Translations under genes and position numbers: made by a program
DNA from: Campylobacter armoricus
GTDB taxonomy: Bacteria; Campylobacterota; Campylobacteria; Campylobacterales; Campylobacteraceae
Direction: 5' to 3'
DNA: 64,000 bases
Assembly (NCBI RefSeq): GCF_013372105.1
Contig: NZ_CP053825.1
Location: forward strand, 1,302,001-1,366,000
In this document: positions 7,574-16,994 of the stretch, piece by piece
Layout of the letters: every line of letters begins with the position of its first letter
Numbering within the stretch: position 1 is the first letter of the stretch
The notes under the pieces: model-generated
The model's input: the letters and a program-made list of their open reading frames with translations, nothing else
Told to the model about the DNA's origin: nothing
The model's database searches: none

Positions 7574-9978
7574 TAATAACTTACAATAAAACTTGGTAAT
7601 AAAAATAAAGCACCAAATAAAAGCAAGCTCATCGCCAAAACCGTAAGCAATCCAAAATAAATCGTAGGGATAAAATTACTGCTAATCATTACCAAAAAGC
7701 CCAAAATAATAGTAACACTAGTGTAATAAATAGCACTACCTATACCAAAATGAGAAGCTTTTATAGCATCTTCTAAACTTTTATGTTTTAACTCTTCTTT
7801 AAAACGATGGATATAATGAATCATATCATCAACCCCTATTCCTATACAAATAGCAGCTATAGTAATACTCATAATATCAAGTGGTATATTTAAAATTCCC
7901 ATTAAGCCAAATACTAAAGCTAGAGGTATGAGATTAGCTAAAATTGCCACAAAGGCATAAACAAAACTTCTAAAAATCACTACAAACAAAGCAAATATCA
8001 CAAGCACCACAAAAACTAAAGTATCAAATTGTGATGAAAAAAGACTTTGAAGCATATTATTATATAAAGGCATAATACCACTAATTTTAATCTCTACATT
8101 ATCATTTTGCAAAAGCTCGTTTAAGTCTTTTTCAAGTTGTTTTAAAAAAGCATCGCGTCTTAAATTTGGATCACTATCTAACATACGCACACTAAATCTT
8201 AACTCATTATTTTCTATACTCACAAAAGGAGTTAAAACTTGCTTTTTAAAACTCTCATCTAAATTTTCATATAAAAATGCCAAAGCAAAATCATCTAAAG
8301 CTTTACCATCATTGATACTTTTTCCAAGCTCTAATAAACTTTGCAAACTAAGCACAGAACCTACATATTTTTGCTTACTTAAAAACTGATGAACCTTAGT
8401 GGCTATTCTTGTCTTTTCACTGCTAAAAAAATACCTATCATCTTTAGCTAAATCATCAAATTCTTGTTCGAATTCATCAACGCTTTCATTTTGTTTTGAG
8501 TTATGCTTAAATTTAACAATCACATCTAAAGGCATAGTTCCGCCTAGCTCTTTATCTATAATCAACAAACCTTGTTTTATTCTAGAACTATCCTTAAAAT
8601 AACTTACAAAGCTATTTTCTACTTTGATTTGTGAAATTCCAAACAAAGCAAATACCACACAAATTACACTTATGCTATAAATAATTTTTCTATGCTTTAA
8701 ACTTACATTAGCACAAAAACCCAAAAATTTTAAAGAACTTTGATTGAGTTTTTTAAATTCAAAGCGAGGTAAAAGCATTAAAACACTTGCAAAATATATA
8801 TAAGCTAAAATCAAACTCACACTTATGCCAAGGCTCATCATAATGCCAAGTTTTATTATAGGCTCTATATCTGAAAATACAAAACTTAAAAATCCAACTA
8901 TGGTAGTTAAAATAGCAAAAAAACTTGGATTTGCTTTATTTAATAAAGTTGAAAGTAATATTTTATAAACACTTGATTTTTGATGTTTATGTGAATTTTC
9001 TATAAAATGTACTATTAGATGAATTACCACAGAAACGCTAATAATAAGCACTAAAGCTACATAGTTTGAAGAAACTATGGTAATATCAAAACCCAAAAGT
9101 GCAAAAATTCCACTAGAAGTAAAAAGCGAAATCACACAAATTCCCAAAGCCAAAAACACTAAACGCAAAGAGCCAAAAAACCACCAAAGAACAATAAATA
9201 AAAGACCTATCAAACTAAGTCCATAAATTTTTAAATCACTCTTTACATAATCAATCATATCATTAGCAATCATTTCCACACCGCCAAGGTGCAAAAAATC
9301 CCCGCTTTGGCTATATTTAAAAACTATGTTATTTATTTCTTCTAATCTTTTTGCACTAAATTCTCTTGAACCTTCTTGATGTTTTTTAATCAAGGCTCTA
9401 AAATACTCTTTTTCATTTTCATTTTTTGCACTATCCCTTAATTTAATCAAATCATTATAGATAATATCAGGTGCAAGATATATCAAAATTCCTGTTGTTT
9501 TTGCATCTTTTGAGATGATATTATTTTTATAAAAAGGGTGATTTAAAATTTCTTTTTTGGCTAAATTTATATCTATATCTTGACTAAAAATATTAGGTAT
9601 ATTTTGAATAAGCTCTTTTAATTCTTTATCTTTAGAACTTGTAAGCAAAGGTGCATTAGCAATAGAAAATACTTTTTCAACCCCTTTGACTTTTGTTAAA
9701 TCAAGAGTTAAATTTTTGATGGTTTCTAAATTTTCTTTACTAAAAATATCTTTATCTTTAGGAGCAAAAGCGAGCATTAAAAAATTATCATTACCATAGC
9801 GTTCTGAAATCTCTCTATATAGTTTCAAGCCTTTATCATGTTCTAAAAGTAAGCTTTCAGCACTTGCATCTACACTTAAATTTTTAGCAAAAAAACTAAA
9901 AAATACACAAAAAATTAAAGTAATCCCCAAAGTTAGCTTTGGAAAATTAAGAAAGGTTTTTAAAATTTTACTTAGCAT
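7552..9978 (-). CDS. RND/MMPL family membrane transporter
   Basis: An 808-residue resistance-nodulation-division superfamily protein of the MMPL type. It has an N-terminal membrane helix, a large periplasmic loop (about 40-240), a six-helix block, a second periplasmic loop (about 450-610) and a second six-helix block. The acidic motif of helix 4 appears as CIGIGVDDMIHYIHRF in the second half. Such proteins move lipids or hydrophobic compounds using the proton gradient. It is the last gene of an operon with MlaC- and MlaA-like genes; each stop overlaps the next start by one base (TAATG). Lipid transport between the membranes is the best-supported inference; this equals the Cj1373 position. Confidence 0.88.
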   Translation of the reverse strand: MLSKILKTFLNFPKLTLGITLIFCVFFSFFAKNLSVDASAESLLLEHDKGLKLYREISERYGNDNFLMLAFAPKDKDIFSKENLETIKNLTLDLTKVKGVEKVFSIANAPLLTSSKDKELKELIQNIPNIFSQDIDINLAKKEILNHPFYKNNIISKDAKTTGILIYLAPDIIYNDLIKLRDSAKNENEKEYFRALIKKHQEGSREFSAKRLEEINNIVFKYSQSGDFLHLGGVEMIANDMIDYVKSDLKIYGLSLIGLLFIVLWWFFGSLRLVFLALGICVISLFTSSGIFALLGFDITIVSSNYVALVLIISVSVVIHLIVHFIENSHKHQKSSVYKILLSTLLNKANPSFFAILTTIVGFLSFVFSDIEPIIKLGIMMSLGISVSLILAYIYFASVLMLLPRFEFKKLNQSSLKFLGFCANVSLKHRKIIYSISVICVVFALFGISQIKVENSFVSYFKDSSRIKQGLLIIDKELGGTMPLDVIVKFKHNSKQNESVDEFEQEFDDLAKDDRYFFSSEKTRIATKVHQFLSKQKYVGSVLSLQSLLELGKSINDGKALDDFALAFLYENLDESFKKQVLTPFVSIENNELRFSVRMLDSDPNLRRDAFLKQLEKDLNELLQNDNVEIKISGIMPLYNNMLQSLFSSQFDTLVFVVLVIFALFVVIFRSFVYAFVAILANLIPLALVFGLMGILNIPLDIMSITIAAICIGIGVDDMIHYIHRFKEELKHKSLEDAIKASHFGIGSAIYYTSVTIILGFLVMISSNFIPTIYFGLLTVLAMSLLLFGALFLLPSFIVSYYHFKTKS

Positions 9979-10547
9979 TATTTAGAAAAATCAACACTAG
10001 AAAGTTTTTCAAGCAAAGTATTAAAATCACTATTTTGTATAATGTCTTTAAATTGTGAGCGATAGGTTTGTATAATGCTTATACCAAAAATATCCACATC
10101 ATAAATTTGCCAATCATTGTTTTTATCATAAAATTTAAAAATTACAAAATTTTCTTTTCCATCTACTATCATAGAAGTTTTTAAAAAGGCTCTTTTATTT
10201 TTTTCTTCTAATCCAACTACCTTTAATTTTTGCGAATCATATAAAGCAAGTTTATCTGTAAAGCTTTTTTTAAGATTTTTTTCAAAAGCCTTATTAAATC
10301 GAGTTTTTTCACTCTCGCTTAATTTTTCATACCTTGTAGAAAGACTAAGTTTTGCCATAAGAGTATAATCAAAAATACCATCAAAAAGAGTAAAAATTTT
10401 CTCTGCTGCTTTATTTTTATCGTTTTTATTTTGATCTAAAATTTTTAAACTTTCATCAATTTTTTCTTGCATAGTTTTTGAAATATCTTGCAAATTTAAA
10501 GCAAAAGCAAATGCTATACTAAAAAATAATATTATGATTTTTTTCAT
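9978..10547 (-). CDS. mlaC: MlaC/Ttg2D-like periplasmic lipid-binding protein
   Basis: A 189-residue exported protein with an N-terminal signal peptide (MKKIIILFFSIAFAFA). It has the Tol_Ttg2/MlaC fold region, including FDGIFDYTLMAKLSLSTRYE and a C-terminal IIQTYRSQFKDII stretch that is typical of the family. MlaC shuttles phospholipids between the outer-membrane MlaA and an inner-membrane complex. It lies between mlaA and an RND transporter with one-base overlaps, so the three are one transcriptional unit. Confidence 0.85.
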   Translation of the reverse strand: MKKIIILFFSIAFAFALNLQDISKTMQEKIDESLKILDQNKNDKNKAAEKIFTLFDGIFDYTLMAKLSLSTRYEKLSESEKTRFNKAFEKNLKKSFTDKLALYDSQKLKVVGLEEKNKRAFLKTSMIVDGKENFVIFKFYDKNNDWQIYDVDIFGISIIQTYRSQFKDIIQNSDFNTLLEKLSSVDFSK

Positions 10548-11242
10548 TAATTTCCTTGTTTTATAAGTTCTTGACGCCTTTGCTCATAAGCATCGCGTAT
10601 AAAAATATAATAATCTACACTATTTTGGTAAATATCATCAATTTTTTCATACTCAAAACTTAATTCATTAAGTTTTAATGCAGCATTTACACCCACTCCA
10701 AGCCAAAAATTATCTATATAAGCTTCAGGAACTAAAAACCAATCTATAGGTAAAGCTAGAGCATCTCTTACATTAGATGGTCCTAAAATAGGTAAAACCA
10801 AATGTGTTCCACTATTTACTCCCCATTTTCCTAGAGTTGTTCCAAAATCAACTTCATAACTTTTTAAAGAAGTTTTACTTGCACTATCTAATAAACCAAA
10901 ACCAAAAATAACATTCATACAAAATCTACCAAATTCCTCGCCTGCTTTTTTAAATTCAAAAGTTAAGAGATGGTTAATAATTTTTGCAGGAGATCTTGTT
11001 GTATCAAAAACATTTTTAACTCCAGTTCTTACAAAACTTGGCGTGATACTTTTATAAGAAATAGCAATAGGTCTTAAAATATATGTATAAAGATCATAAT
11101 TAAATTTACTCATAGCTTTATTATAAGTATAAAAACTATCTTTGACTTCTTTTTTTTGGTATTCTTGTTCGAAATCTTCAAAATCATTAGCTAATATTAA
11201 AGTACTAAAAAACAAGCACAAGCAAATTATATATTTTGACAA
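10547..11242 (-). CDS. mlaA: MlaA/VacJ family outer-membrane lipid asymmetry protein
   Basis: MlaA extracts mislocalised phospholipids from the outer leaflet of the outer membrane. The 231-residue protein has a signal peptide (to about residue 18) and family features such as FDTTRSPAKIINHLL, FGRFCMNVIFGFGLLD and GTHLVLPILGPSNVRD. There is no lipobox cysteine right after the signal, unlike the E. coli lipoprotein, so it is probably periplasmic or held by other contacts. First gene of the mlaA-mlaC-RND operon. The 219-base gap to modA holds divergent promoters. Confidence 0.9.
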   Translation of the reverse strand: MSKYIICLCLFFSTLILANDFEDFEQEYQKKEVKDSFYTYNKAMSKFNYDLYTYILRPIAISYKSITPSFVRTGVKNVFDTTRSPAKIINHLLTFEFKKAGEEFGRFCMNVIFGFGLLDSASKTSLKSYEVDFGTTLGKWGVNSGTHLVLPILGPSNVRDALALPIDWFLVPEAYIDNFWLGVGVNAALKLNELSFEYEKIDDIYQNSVDYYIFIRDAYEQRRQELIKQGN

Positions 11243-11423
11243 TTTTTTTCCTTAGATTTTATGTATAAATAAGAGTGCGAATTATACAAAAATAAAAATA
11301 AATTTTTACACTAAATGTTTTAAAATATTCTTTTTTTGAAAATAAAAATTTTTATTTGCTTATATAATAAGTTTTAGAAAATATGTAAAAAATTCAAATT
11401 TATTTTTGCGTTTAAAAATAAGT

Positions 11424-11429
11424 TATAAT
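11424..11429 (+). promoter_or_regulatory. Candidate -10 box of the molybdate operon
   Basis: TATAAT 32 bases before the modA ATG, with T-rich phased sequence upstream and an AAGGA ribosome site at 11451-11455. This is the common Campylobacter sigma-70 layout. Confidence 0.55.
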
Positions 11430-11461
11430 TTTTCCAAAATTTACAGCTAAAAGGATAGAAA

Positions 11462-12208
11462 ATGAAAAAGTTTCTTGCACTAATTTTTTTGTGTATTTTT
11501 GGATATAGCGCTGATGTAAATATAGCAGCAGCTGCAAATGTAGCTTATGCTTTTAAAGCTTTACAAAAAGAATTTCAAAAGCAAAACCCAGATATTAGCG
11601 TCAATGTAAGTTTAGGGGCAAGTGGAAATTTAGTTTCACAGATTAAAAATGGAGCACCATTTGATATTTTTATGGCAGCAAATATGAAATTTGCTCAAAA
11701 TTTATATGATGATAATTTTGCAAGTACAAAACCTGTTATTTATGCTCAAGGAGCTTTAGCTTTACTAAGCGTAAGAATGGATTTAAGCAAAGGACTAAAT
11801 ACCTTAAATGATGAAAAAGTAAAAATCATCACCATAGCTAATCCCAAAGCTGCTCCTTATGGACAAGCAAGTATAGAAACTATGCAAAATTCTAAAATTT
11901 ATGAACAAGTAAAAGGAAAAATCGTAGAAGCAAAATCCATAGGAGAAGCTTTAACCCAAACATTAAAAGCAGCTGATGTAGGTTTTATAGCAGCAAGTGC
12001 ATTATATGAAGATGGATTAAAAAAATACAATCTTGAAGAAGGAAAAAATTATATTCTAATAGATTCAAATCTTTATGAACCTATCAATCAAGGTATTGTT
12101 ATCACTTCTTATGGAAAAGATAATGCTAAAGCTAAGAAATTTTATGATTTTATACTAAGTCCTGAAGCTAAAGAAATTTTCAAGGCTTATGGTTATATTG
12201 TCCCATGA
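11462..12208 (+). CDS. modA: Molybdate ABC transporter, substrate-binding protein
   Basis: Periplasmic molybdate/tungstate-binding protein. The 248-residue product has a signal peptide (MKKFLALIFLCIFGYSA) and the ModA anion-site signatures AAAANVAYAF near the mature N-terminus, GASGNLVSQI around residue 55 and ANPKAAPYGQA near 135. It supplies oxyanion for molybdopterin enzymes such as formate dehydrogenase and nitrate reductase. It overlaps the next gene by 4 bases and starts a short operon that lacks the permease gene modB. Confidence 0.93.
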   Translation: MKKFLALIFLCIFGYSADVNIAAAANVAYAFKALQKEFQKQNPDISVNVSLGASGNLVSQIKNGAPFDIFMAANMKFAQNLYDDNFASTKPVIYAQGALALLSVRMDLSKGLNTLNDEKVKIITIANPKAAPYGQASIETMQNSKIYEQVKGKIVEAKSIGEALTQTLKAADVGFIAASALYEDGLKKYNLEEGKNYILIDSNLYEPINQGIVITSYGKDNAKAKKFYDFILSPEAKEIFKAYGYIVP

Positions 12209-12594
12209 TTAAAGCCAAAATAAAAAATATTAAAAATCATGAAAATATTAACTGGGTGGAATTTAGCACCCAAAATCATATTTTTTTTATGCTTTCTTTG
12301 GAGCTTAATGAAAAAGCTTGCATTAACCACGAAGTATTACTTGCTTTTAAAAGTAGCGAATGCTTGCTTAGTAAAAAAAACTTAGAAAATTCATTTTTAA
12401 ATACTTTTTATGCAAAAATCATAGATATTTTCCAAGGAAAAATCATCACTATAATAAGATTAGAAAATGAAGTTTGCACTTTTGAAGCACAAATTAGTAC
12501 TTTTGAATTTTTAGAACAAAATTACCAACTCGATGAATATATATTTGCTTATATTCACCCTAGTGCTTTATTTATCAAAGAATATTTATGCTAA
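12205..12594 (+). CDS. TOBE/Mop-like molybdopterin-binding protein
   Basis: A 129-residue protein in the mod operon at the position of C. jejuni Cj0302c, annotated there as a molybdenum-pterin-binding protein. The sequence suggests two beta-rich halves of about 60 residues, compatible with paired Mop/TOBE domains that bind oxyanions. Sequence motifs alone are weak, so the call leans on context. It overlaps modA by 4 bases and modC by 7, so translation is coupled. A role as cytoplasmic molybdate store or regulator is inference. Confidence 0.6.
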   Translation: MIKAKIKNIKNHENINWVEFSTQNHIFFMLSLELNEKACINHEVLLAFKSSECLLSKKNLENSFLNTFYAKIIDIFQGKIITIIRLENEVCTFEAQISTFEFLEQNYQLDEYIFAYIHPSALFIKEYLC

Positions 12595-13442
12595 AACTTG
12601 ATTGTGAGAAAAAATTCAAAAATAAAGAAAAAGAATTTCATTTAAAGGCTAAATTTGAAATTTACGAAGGTGATTTTTGTGCTATTTTTGGTAAAAGTGG
12701 AAGTGGTAAAACTACACTTTTAAGAATTCTAGCAGGTTTTGAAAAAGCACAAGGAGTTTGCACTTTTAATGATACAATTTTTTTTGATGATAAAAACTTT
12801 CTAAGCCCGCAAAAAAGAAAAACAGGTTTTGTTTTTCAAGATTATGCTTTATTTGAAAATATGAATGTAGAACAAAATTTACTTTATGCAAAAAATGATC
12901 TTAAATTTGCCAACGAACTTTTAGAACTTTTAGATTTAAACAAACATAAAAAAAGCCATATTTTAGAGCTAAGCGGAGGTCAAAAACAACGCGTAGCTTT
13001 AGCAAGAGCCATTATGCAAAAACCTAAACTTTTGCTTTTAGATGAGCCATTTAGTGCTTTAGATAATGAGATAAAAGTGCATTTGCATGATTATCTTTTA
13101 AATATACATAAAACTTATAAAATCACTACTATTTTAATCAGTCATGATGTTAGTGAAGTTTATAAACTAGCCAACAAAGTCATCATTTTAGAAAATGGAA
13201 CTATCATCAAAGAAGGCTCGCCTAATGAAGTTTTTTTAAAAACACAAGGCTCGCAAAAATTTGTCATAAAAGCACGCATTTTAAATCTACAAAAGCAAGA
13301 TAGCATATTTATAGCCATACTTGCTATAGGTAATCAAATAAGCCAAGTAGCACTAAGTCCCTTAGAAGCTAAAGATTTTAAAGAAAATGATGAAGTGTTT
13401 TTAAGTCAAAAAGCCTTTGCACTAAATTTAACTAAGATATAA
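12588..13442 (+). CDS. modC: Molybdate ABC transporter ATPase
   Basis: ATP-binding subunit of the molybdate importer, 284 residues. It has a Walker A GKSGSGKTTLL at about residues 35-45, a Q-loop FVFQDYALFENM, an ABC signature LSGGQKQRVALARA and a Walker B LLLLDEPFSAL. The C-terminal part (from about 215) is shorter than in proteins with a full regulatory TOBE domain. In C. jejuni modB lies just upstream of modC; here modC starts inside the Mop-like gene, so no membrane permease is encoded in this operon. Confidence 0.9.
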   Translation: MLKLDCEKKFKNKEKEFHLKAKFEIYEGDFCAIFGKSGSGKTTLLRILAGFEKAQGVCTFNDTIFFDDKNFLSPQKRKTGFVFQDYALFENMNVEQNLLYAKNDLKFANELLELLDLNKHKKSHILELSGGQKQRVALARAIMQKPKLLLLDEPFSALDNEIKVHLHDYLLNIHKTYKITTILISHDVSEVYKLANKVIILENGTIIKEGSPNEVFLKTQGSQKFVIKARILNLQKQDSIFIAILAIGNQISQVALSPLEAKDFKENDEVFLSQKAFALNLTKI

Positions 13443-13599
13443 AAAGTAATGTTAAAATAACATAATTAATATTATAGTAAAACTATGAATTACTTATGGA
13501 TTTTATCTTGAAATTTTATACTAGCTTATGGTTATTTGATAGCCTCTATTACACCACATTTTATCCTTTTGTAATTTCGTTTTTAAATTAAAAGATACA

Positions 13600-13905
13600 A
13601 AATGCATTAGTTAGTTTTGGTAATTAGTATAGTTTTTGAAGAAATTGTAACAAGCTCGATGAATTATGCAAAGCATTAGTAAAAACAATCTTTATTTAAT
13701 TATTTTTGCGATATTTTTTCATTTTCTTTAACAGACTTTTTTATGTTTTGAAAAAAATTGATTTAAGTATAGCTTATGTGTTTGGGTAGGTTGTGATATA
13801 ACACTTATTAATATTGTGGATTTTTAATCTTTAAAGAAGAATAACCATTAACAAACTTATTTTTATCGTTTTAATCATTACTAGAGTGGCGGGATAAAAC
13901 TTAGT
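13600..13905 (+). pseudogene. Decayed small multidrug resistance (SMR/EmrE-type) efflux gene
   Basis: No intact gene occupies 13443-13921. Fragments of an SMR-family protein can be read across two frames. From 13617 comes LVISIVFEEIVTSSMNYAKH (first helix with the conserved Glu), then a stop at 13677. In another frame near 13739 comes FYVLKKIDLSIAYVFG, matching the third-helix region, then stops from 13787. Last, INKLIFIVLIITRVAG from 13847 matches the fourth helix. Order and spacing fit one gene of about 105 codons broken by at least one frameshift and several stops. The earlier part, 13443-13600, may be remnant too but was not recognised. Confidence 0.68.
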
Positions 13906-13921
13906 GCTTAAACCTTTTGGC

Positions 13922-15577
13922 TTAAAGCACATTCATACTTTGTATCATTACTTTTGCTTTGCATTCAGCACAACAATATAGTGTTTTTATTTTAGCTTCA
14001 TCTCCCATAAATTTTGGCTTCATAATGCTAGCGATTTTTTCAACAGCCTTTTTAGTAGCAAATTCTTTTCCACATTCTACACAGGCAAAAAGCTCATCTT
14101 GAGCTAAAACCATAAAAGAAAAATACTCTTTTTCTAAATCTATCCCGCTTCTTTGAAGTATCAAAGTATCTTTTTCAGCACAACTTGCCTCACAATATCC
14201 ACAGGTGGTGCATAAACTTGCATTAAACTTCAAAGAATTATCCTTAGTATCAGCTACTAAAGCTCCTACATTACAAGCTCCTACACAAGAAAGACATAAG
14301 GTGCAGGTATCTGTATTGATAGTGATTTTTCCATAGCGTATCCATTCTTTGCTTGGGATATTGCCTAAATTTTCTTCTTTTATAAGCTCTCTTAATCTTA
14401 TAGCAAAATCTTCTCTTTTTAAAAGCGCAGGATTATAAGAAATAAATTTAAGATTTTCTATAAAATGAGCTTGATTGATAGCTTCTAAAAGTTCTTTTTC
14501 TTCTTTAGCTAGAAAAATTGCGTTTTGTTTAAATTTTCTTTGAAAAATTTCATTCATCAAAGCTATCACTTCTAAAGTACCTTGTGATAAACCATCACTA
14601 TAAAAAATCACACTCGCACCACTTGTTTGAAGCATAGCTAAAAAATGTGCTTGATCAAGATAGTTTTCACCTTTAATCATAAAAGGCATTACATCTTCTT
14701 TTAAGGTGATATTTAAATTTTCTATAGGCATTTTTTCAGGAATGATTAAGATGATTTTATCTTCAAAAAATTTTAAAATTTCATAAAAACTATTGCGTGG
14801 CATAGGCGCATAATCAAGCGCTCCACTAGGACAAATACCTACACAATCACCACAATTTATACAATCAATATAAGAAAATTCTAACTTTCTTTGCTCATCA
14901 TCTTTTAAAATAGCCACACTAGGACAAATTTCAGCACATTTTCCACAATGAATACTTCTTCTTCCATGATATTGACAAATACTATCATCATAACTAATGT
15001 AGTTTCTAAATTTATATTTTGGAGAATTAGAATTTAAAAGTTTTATAAGTTCTTCTTGACTTAAAGTAGTTAAATCATAGCAACCACTTTGTTGATCAAA
15101 ACTTTCTTTTTTTACATCATATAAGAAAAAATCACAATCAATTTCTACTTGCTCATTATCTTTTAATGCTATCACGCAAAGCTCACCTACACAACCTAAA
15201 ACGCCCAAACACTGCTCATTACTTAGCTTTAAAACCTTGTAGTCTTGTTTTTTTAAACTTTCTATAAGCTCATTTTGATCCTCATCACTTGCAATGATTA
15301 CATTTTTACCCACTTCTTTGGTGTATTCTAAATCAAGCCCTAAATCATAAATTTTAGATCTAATCTTATACAGAAAATCGATGGTTTTTGCTTTTTTAAG
15401 CACATCATCTTTAGAATTTTTAAGGTAAAAATTAATCTCAGGTGCATAAATTTCAGGGTTTAAAAGCTTTGAATTTCCTATAAAAACTTCTTCATCACAG
15501 GCTTTTTGAACTATGCTAATATTATCACTTAAAGGAATTAAATCTTCATTTTCTAAAAATACAAAATCTTTCATCAT
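13922..15577 (-). CDS. Multi-[4Fe-4S] ferredoxin-like protein
   Basis: A 551-residue soluble iron-sulfur protein. Cysteine motifs lie in two groups: CGKCAEICP followed by CINCGDCVGICP near residues 210-250, and CTLCLSCVGAC followed by CTTCGYCEASC near 430-475. Together these could hold four [4Fe-4S] clusters. Further CVECGK and CCAECK pairs close to the C-terminus could bind another metal. It corresponds to Cj1377c, also divergent from selA. Location next to the Sec machinery suggests a link to formate dehydrogenase electron transfer, but that is inference. No membrane segments are seen. Confidence 0.85.
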   Translation of the reverse strand: MMKDFVFLENEDLIPLSDNISIVQKACDEEVFIGNSKLLNPEIYAPEINFYLKNSKDDVLKKAKTIDFLYKIRSKIYDLGLDLEYTKEVGKNVIIASDEDQNELIESLKKQDYKVLKLSNEQCLGVLGCVGELCVIALKDNEQVEIDCDFFLYDVKKESFDQQSGCYDLTTLSQEELIKLLNSNSPKYKFRNYISYDDSICQYHGRRSIHCGKCAEICPSVAILKDDEQRKLEFSYIDCINCGDCVGICPSGALDYAPMPRNSFYEILKFFEDKIILIIPEKMPIENLNITLKEDVMPFMIKGENYLDQAHFLAMLQTSGASVIFYSDGLSQGTLEVIALMNEIFQRKFKQNAIFLAKEEKELLEAINQAHFIENLKFISYNPALLKREDFAIRLRELIKEENLGNIPSKEWIRYGKITINTDTCTLCLSCVGACNVGALVADTKDNSLKFNASLCTTCGYCEASCAEKDTLILQRSGIDLEKEYFSFMVLAQDELFACVECGKEFATKKAVEKIASIMKPKFMGDEAKIKTLYCCAECKAKVMIQSMNVL

Positions 15578-15629
15578 ACTCTCTTTTAAATTTTTAATTT
15601 TAATTATATAAATTTCATTATAAAAAAGT

Positions 15630-15635
15630 TATAAT
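15630..15635 (+). promoter_or_regulatory. Candidate -10 box for selA-selB
   Basis: TATAAT 27 bases upstream of the selA ATG at 15663, with a weak TAAGG ribosome site between them. The divergent ferredoxin gene starts 52 bases to the left. Confidence 0.45.
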
Positions 15636-15662
15636 TTTACTAATTTATTCTTAAGGTTTAAG

Positions 15663-16994
15663 ATGAACAAATTTAGAAATTTTCCACCTATAAACACGCT
15701 TATAAATGACAAAAACTTAATTAAATATCCTTTATATTTAAGAACATATTTTTCAAAATTAGTTGTTTCAAATTGTAAAAAAGAGCTTAGTAAAAATGAA
15801 AATTTAAATTTTAGTTTGCAAGATTTGCTAGGTAAAATCACTCAAAGTATTGATGAGTTTTTAAATACACAAAGTCAAAGCTTGATCAATGCCACTGGAG
15901 TTATCATACATACTAATCTTGGTCGTAGTATTATTGATGAGAGTATTTTTGAAAGAACCAAAGAAATCATCTGCTCTTATTCTAATTTAGAATTTAATAT
16001 GCAAACTGGCAAAAGAGGCTCAAGATATGACGCACTTAGTGCGAATTTAAAAATATTATTTGATTGTGAAGATTGTTTGGTTGTTAATAACAATGCTTCA
16101 GCTGTATTTTTAATCTTAAACACCTTAGCAAAAAATGAAGAGGTTATTACCTCAAGAAGCGAGCTAGTTGAGATTGGGGGAAATTTTAGAATTCCTGAAG
16201 TTATGATTGCAGCTGGGGTTAAACTAAAAGAAATAGGCACGACCAATAAAACTCATTTATATGATTATGAAAAAGCTATCAATGAAAATACTAAGATGAT
16301 TTTAAAAACTCACCGCTCTAATTTTGCTTTTAAAGGATTTTTTGAAGAGGTGAGCTTAAGTGAAATTTATGCTTTAACAAAAAAGAAAAAACTTATATCT
16401 TATTATGATTTGGGTGCTGGTTGGTGTGAAAAAATCAATAAACAACTAAGTAAAAATGAGCCAAGTGTGAAAGAGCTTTTAAAACATTGTGATATTTTAA
16501 GTTTTAGCGGCGATAAACTTTTTGGCTCTACTCAAGCAGGCATTATACTTGGAAAGAAAAAATACATTCAACAGCTAAAGAAAAATCAACTTTTAAGAAT
16601 GCTAAGGGTTGATAAAATCACCCTAGCTTTTTTAAATGAAACTACCAAAGCATACTTAGAAAAAGAATATGAAAAAATTCCTACTTTAAAACTTTTAAAT
16701 GATGATATAAAAATCATAGAAAAAAAAGCTCTTTTTGTTAAAGAAAGAATTTCTACCAAATGTGAATTAAAATCTTCAAAAAGTTTAGTAGGTGGTGGCT
16801 CTATGCCCGATAAAAGCTTAGATACTTTTACACTAAGTTTTAACGGCAAAGCTTTGCTTTTACAAGAAAAATTTAGAAAAAAAGGTGTGATTGGACGCGT
16901 TGAAAATGAGCATTTTGTGCTAGATTTTAGAAGTATTTTAGAAAAAGATTTAAATAAAATAATAAGCATTATTAAAGAGGTGTTTCATGCATAG
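15663..16994 (+). CDS. selA: L-seryl-tRNA(Sec) selenium transferase
   Basis: PLP enzyme that converts seryl-tRNA(Sec) to selenocysteinyl-tRNA(Sec) with selenophosphate. The 443-residue protein has the N-terminal helical domain, the NATGVIIHTNLGRS motif near residue 77 and the PLP-lysine region SFSGDKLFGSTQAG near 280. It overlaps selB by 8 bases, so the pair is co-translated. No selC tRNA or selenoprotein gene was recognised in the window; the usual client in Campylobacter is formate dehydrogenase FdhA. Confidence 0.96.
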   Translation: MNKFRNFPPINTLINDKNLIKYPLYLRTYFSKLVVSNCKKELSKNENLNFSLQDLLGKITQSIDEFLNTQSQSLINATGVIIHTNLGRSIIDESIFERTKEIICSYSNLEFNMQTGKRGSRYDALSANLKILFDCEDCLVVNNNASAVFLILNTLAKNEEVITSRSELVEIGGNFRIPEVMIAAGVKLKEIGTTNKTHLYDYEKAINENTKMILKTHRSNFAFKGFFEEVSLSEIYALTKKKKLISYYDLGAGWCEKINKQLSKNEPSVKELLKHCDILSFSGDKLFGSTQAGIILGKKKYIQQLKKNQLLRMLRVDKITLAFLNETTKAYLEKEYEKIPTLKLLNDDIKIIEKKALFVKERISTKCELKSSKSLVGGGSMPDKSLDTFTLSFNGKALLLQEKFRKKGVIGRVENEHFVLDFRSILEKDLNKIISIIKEVFHA

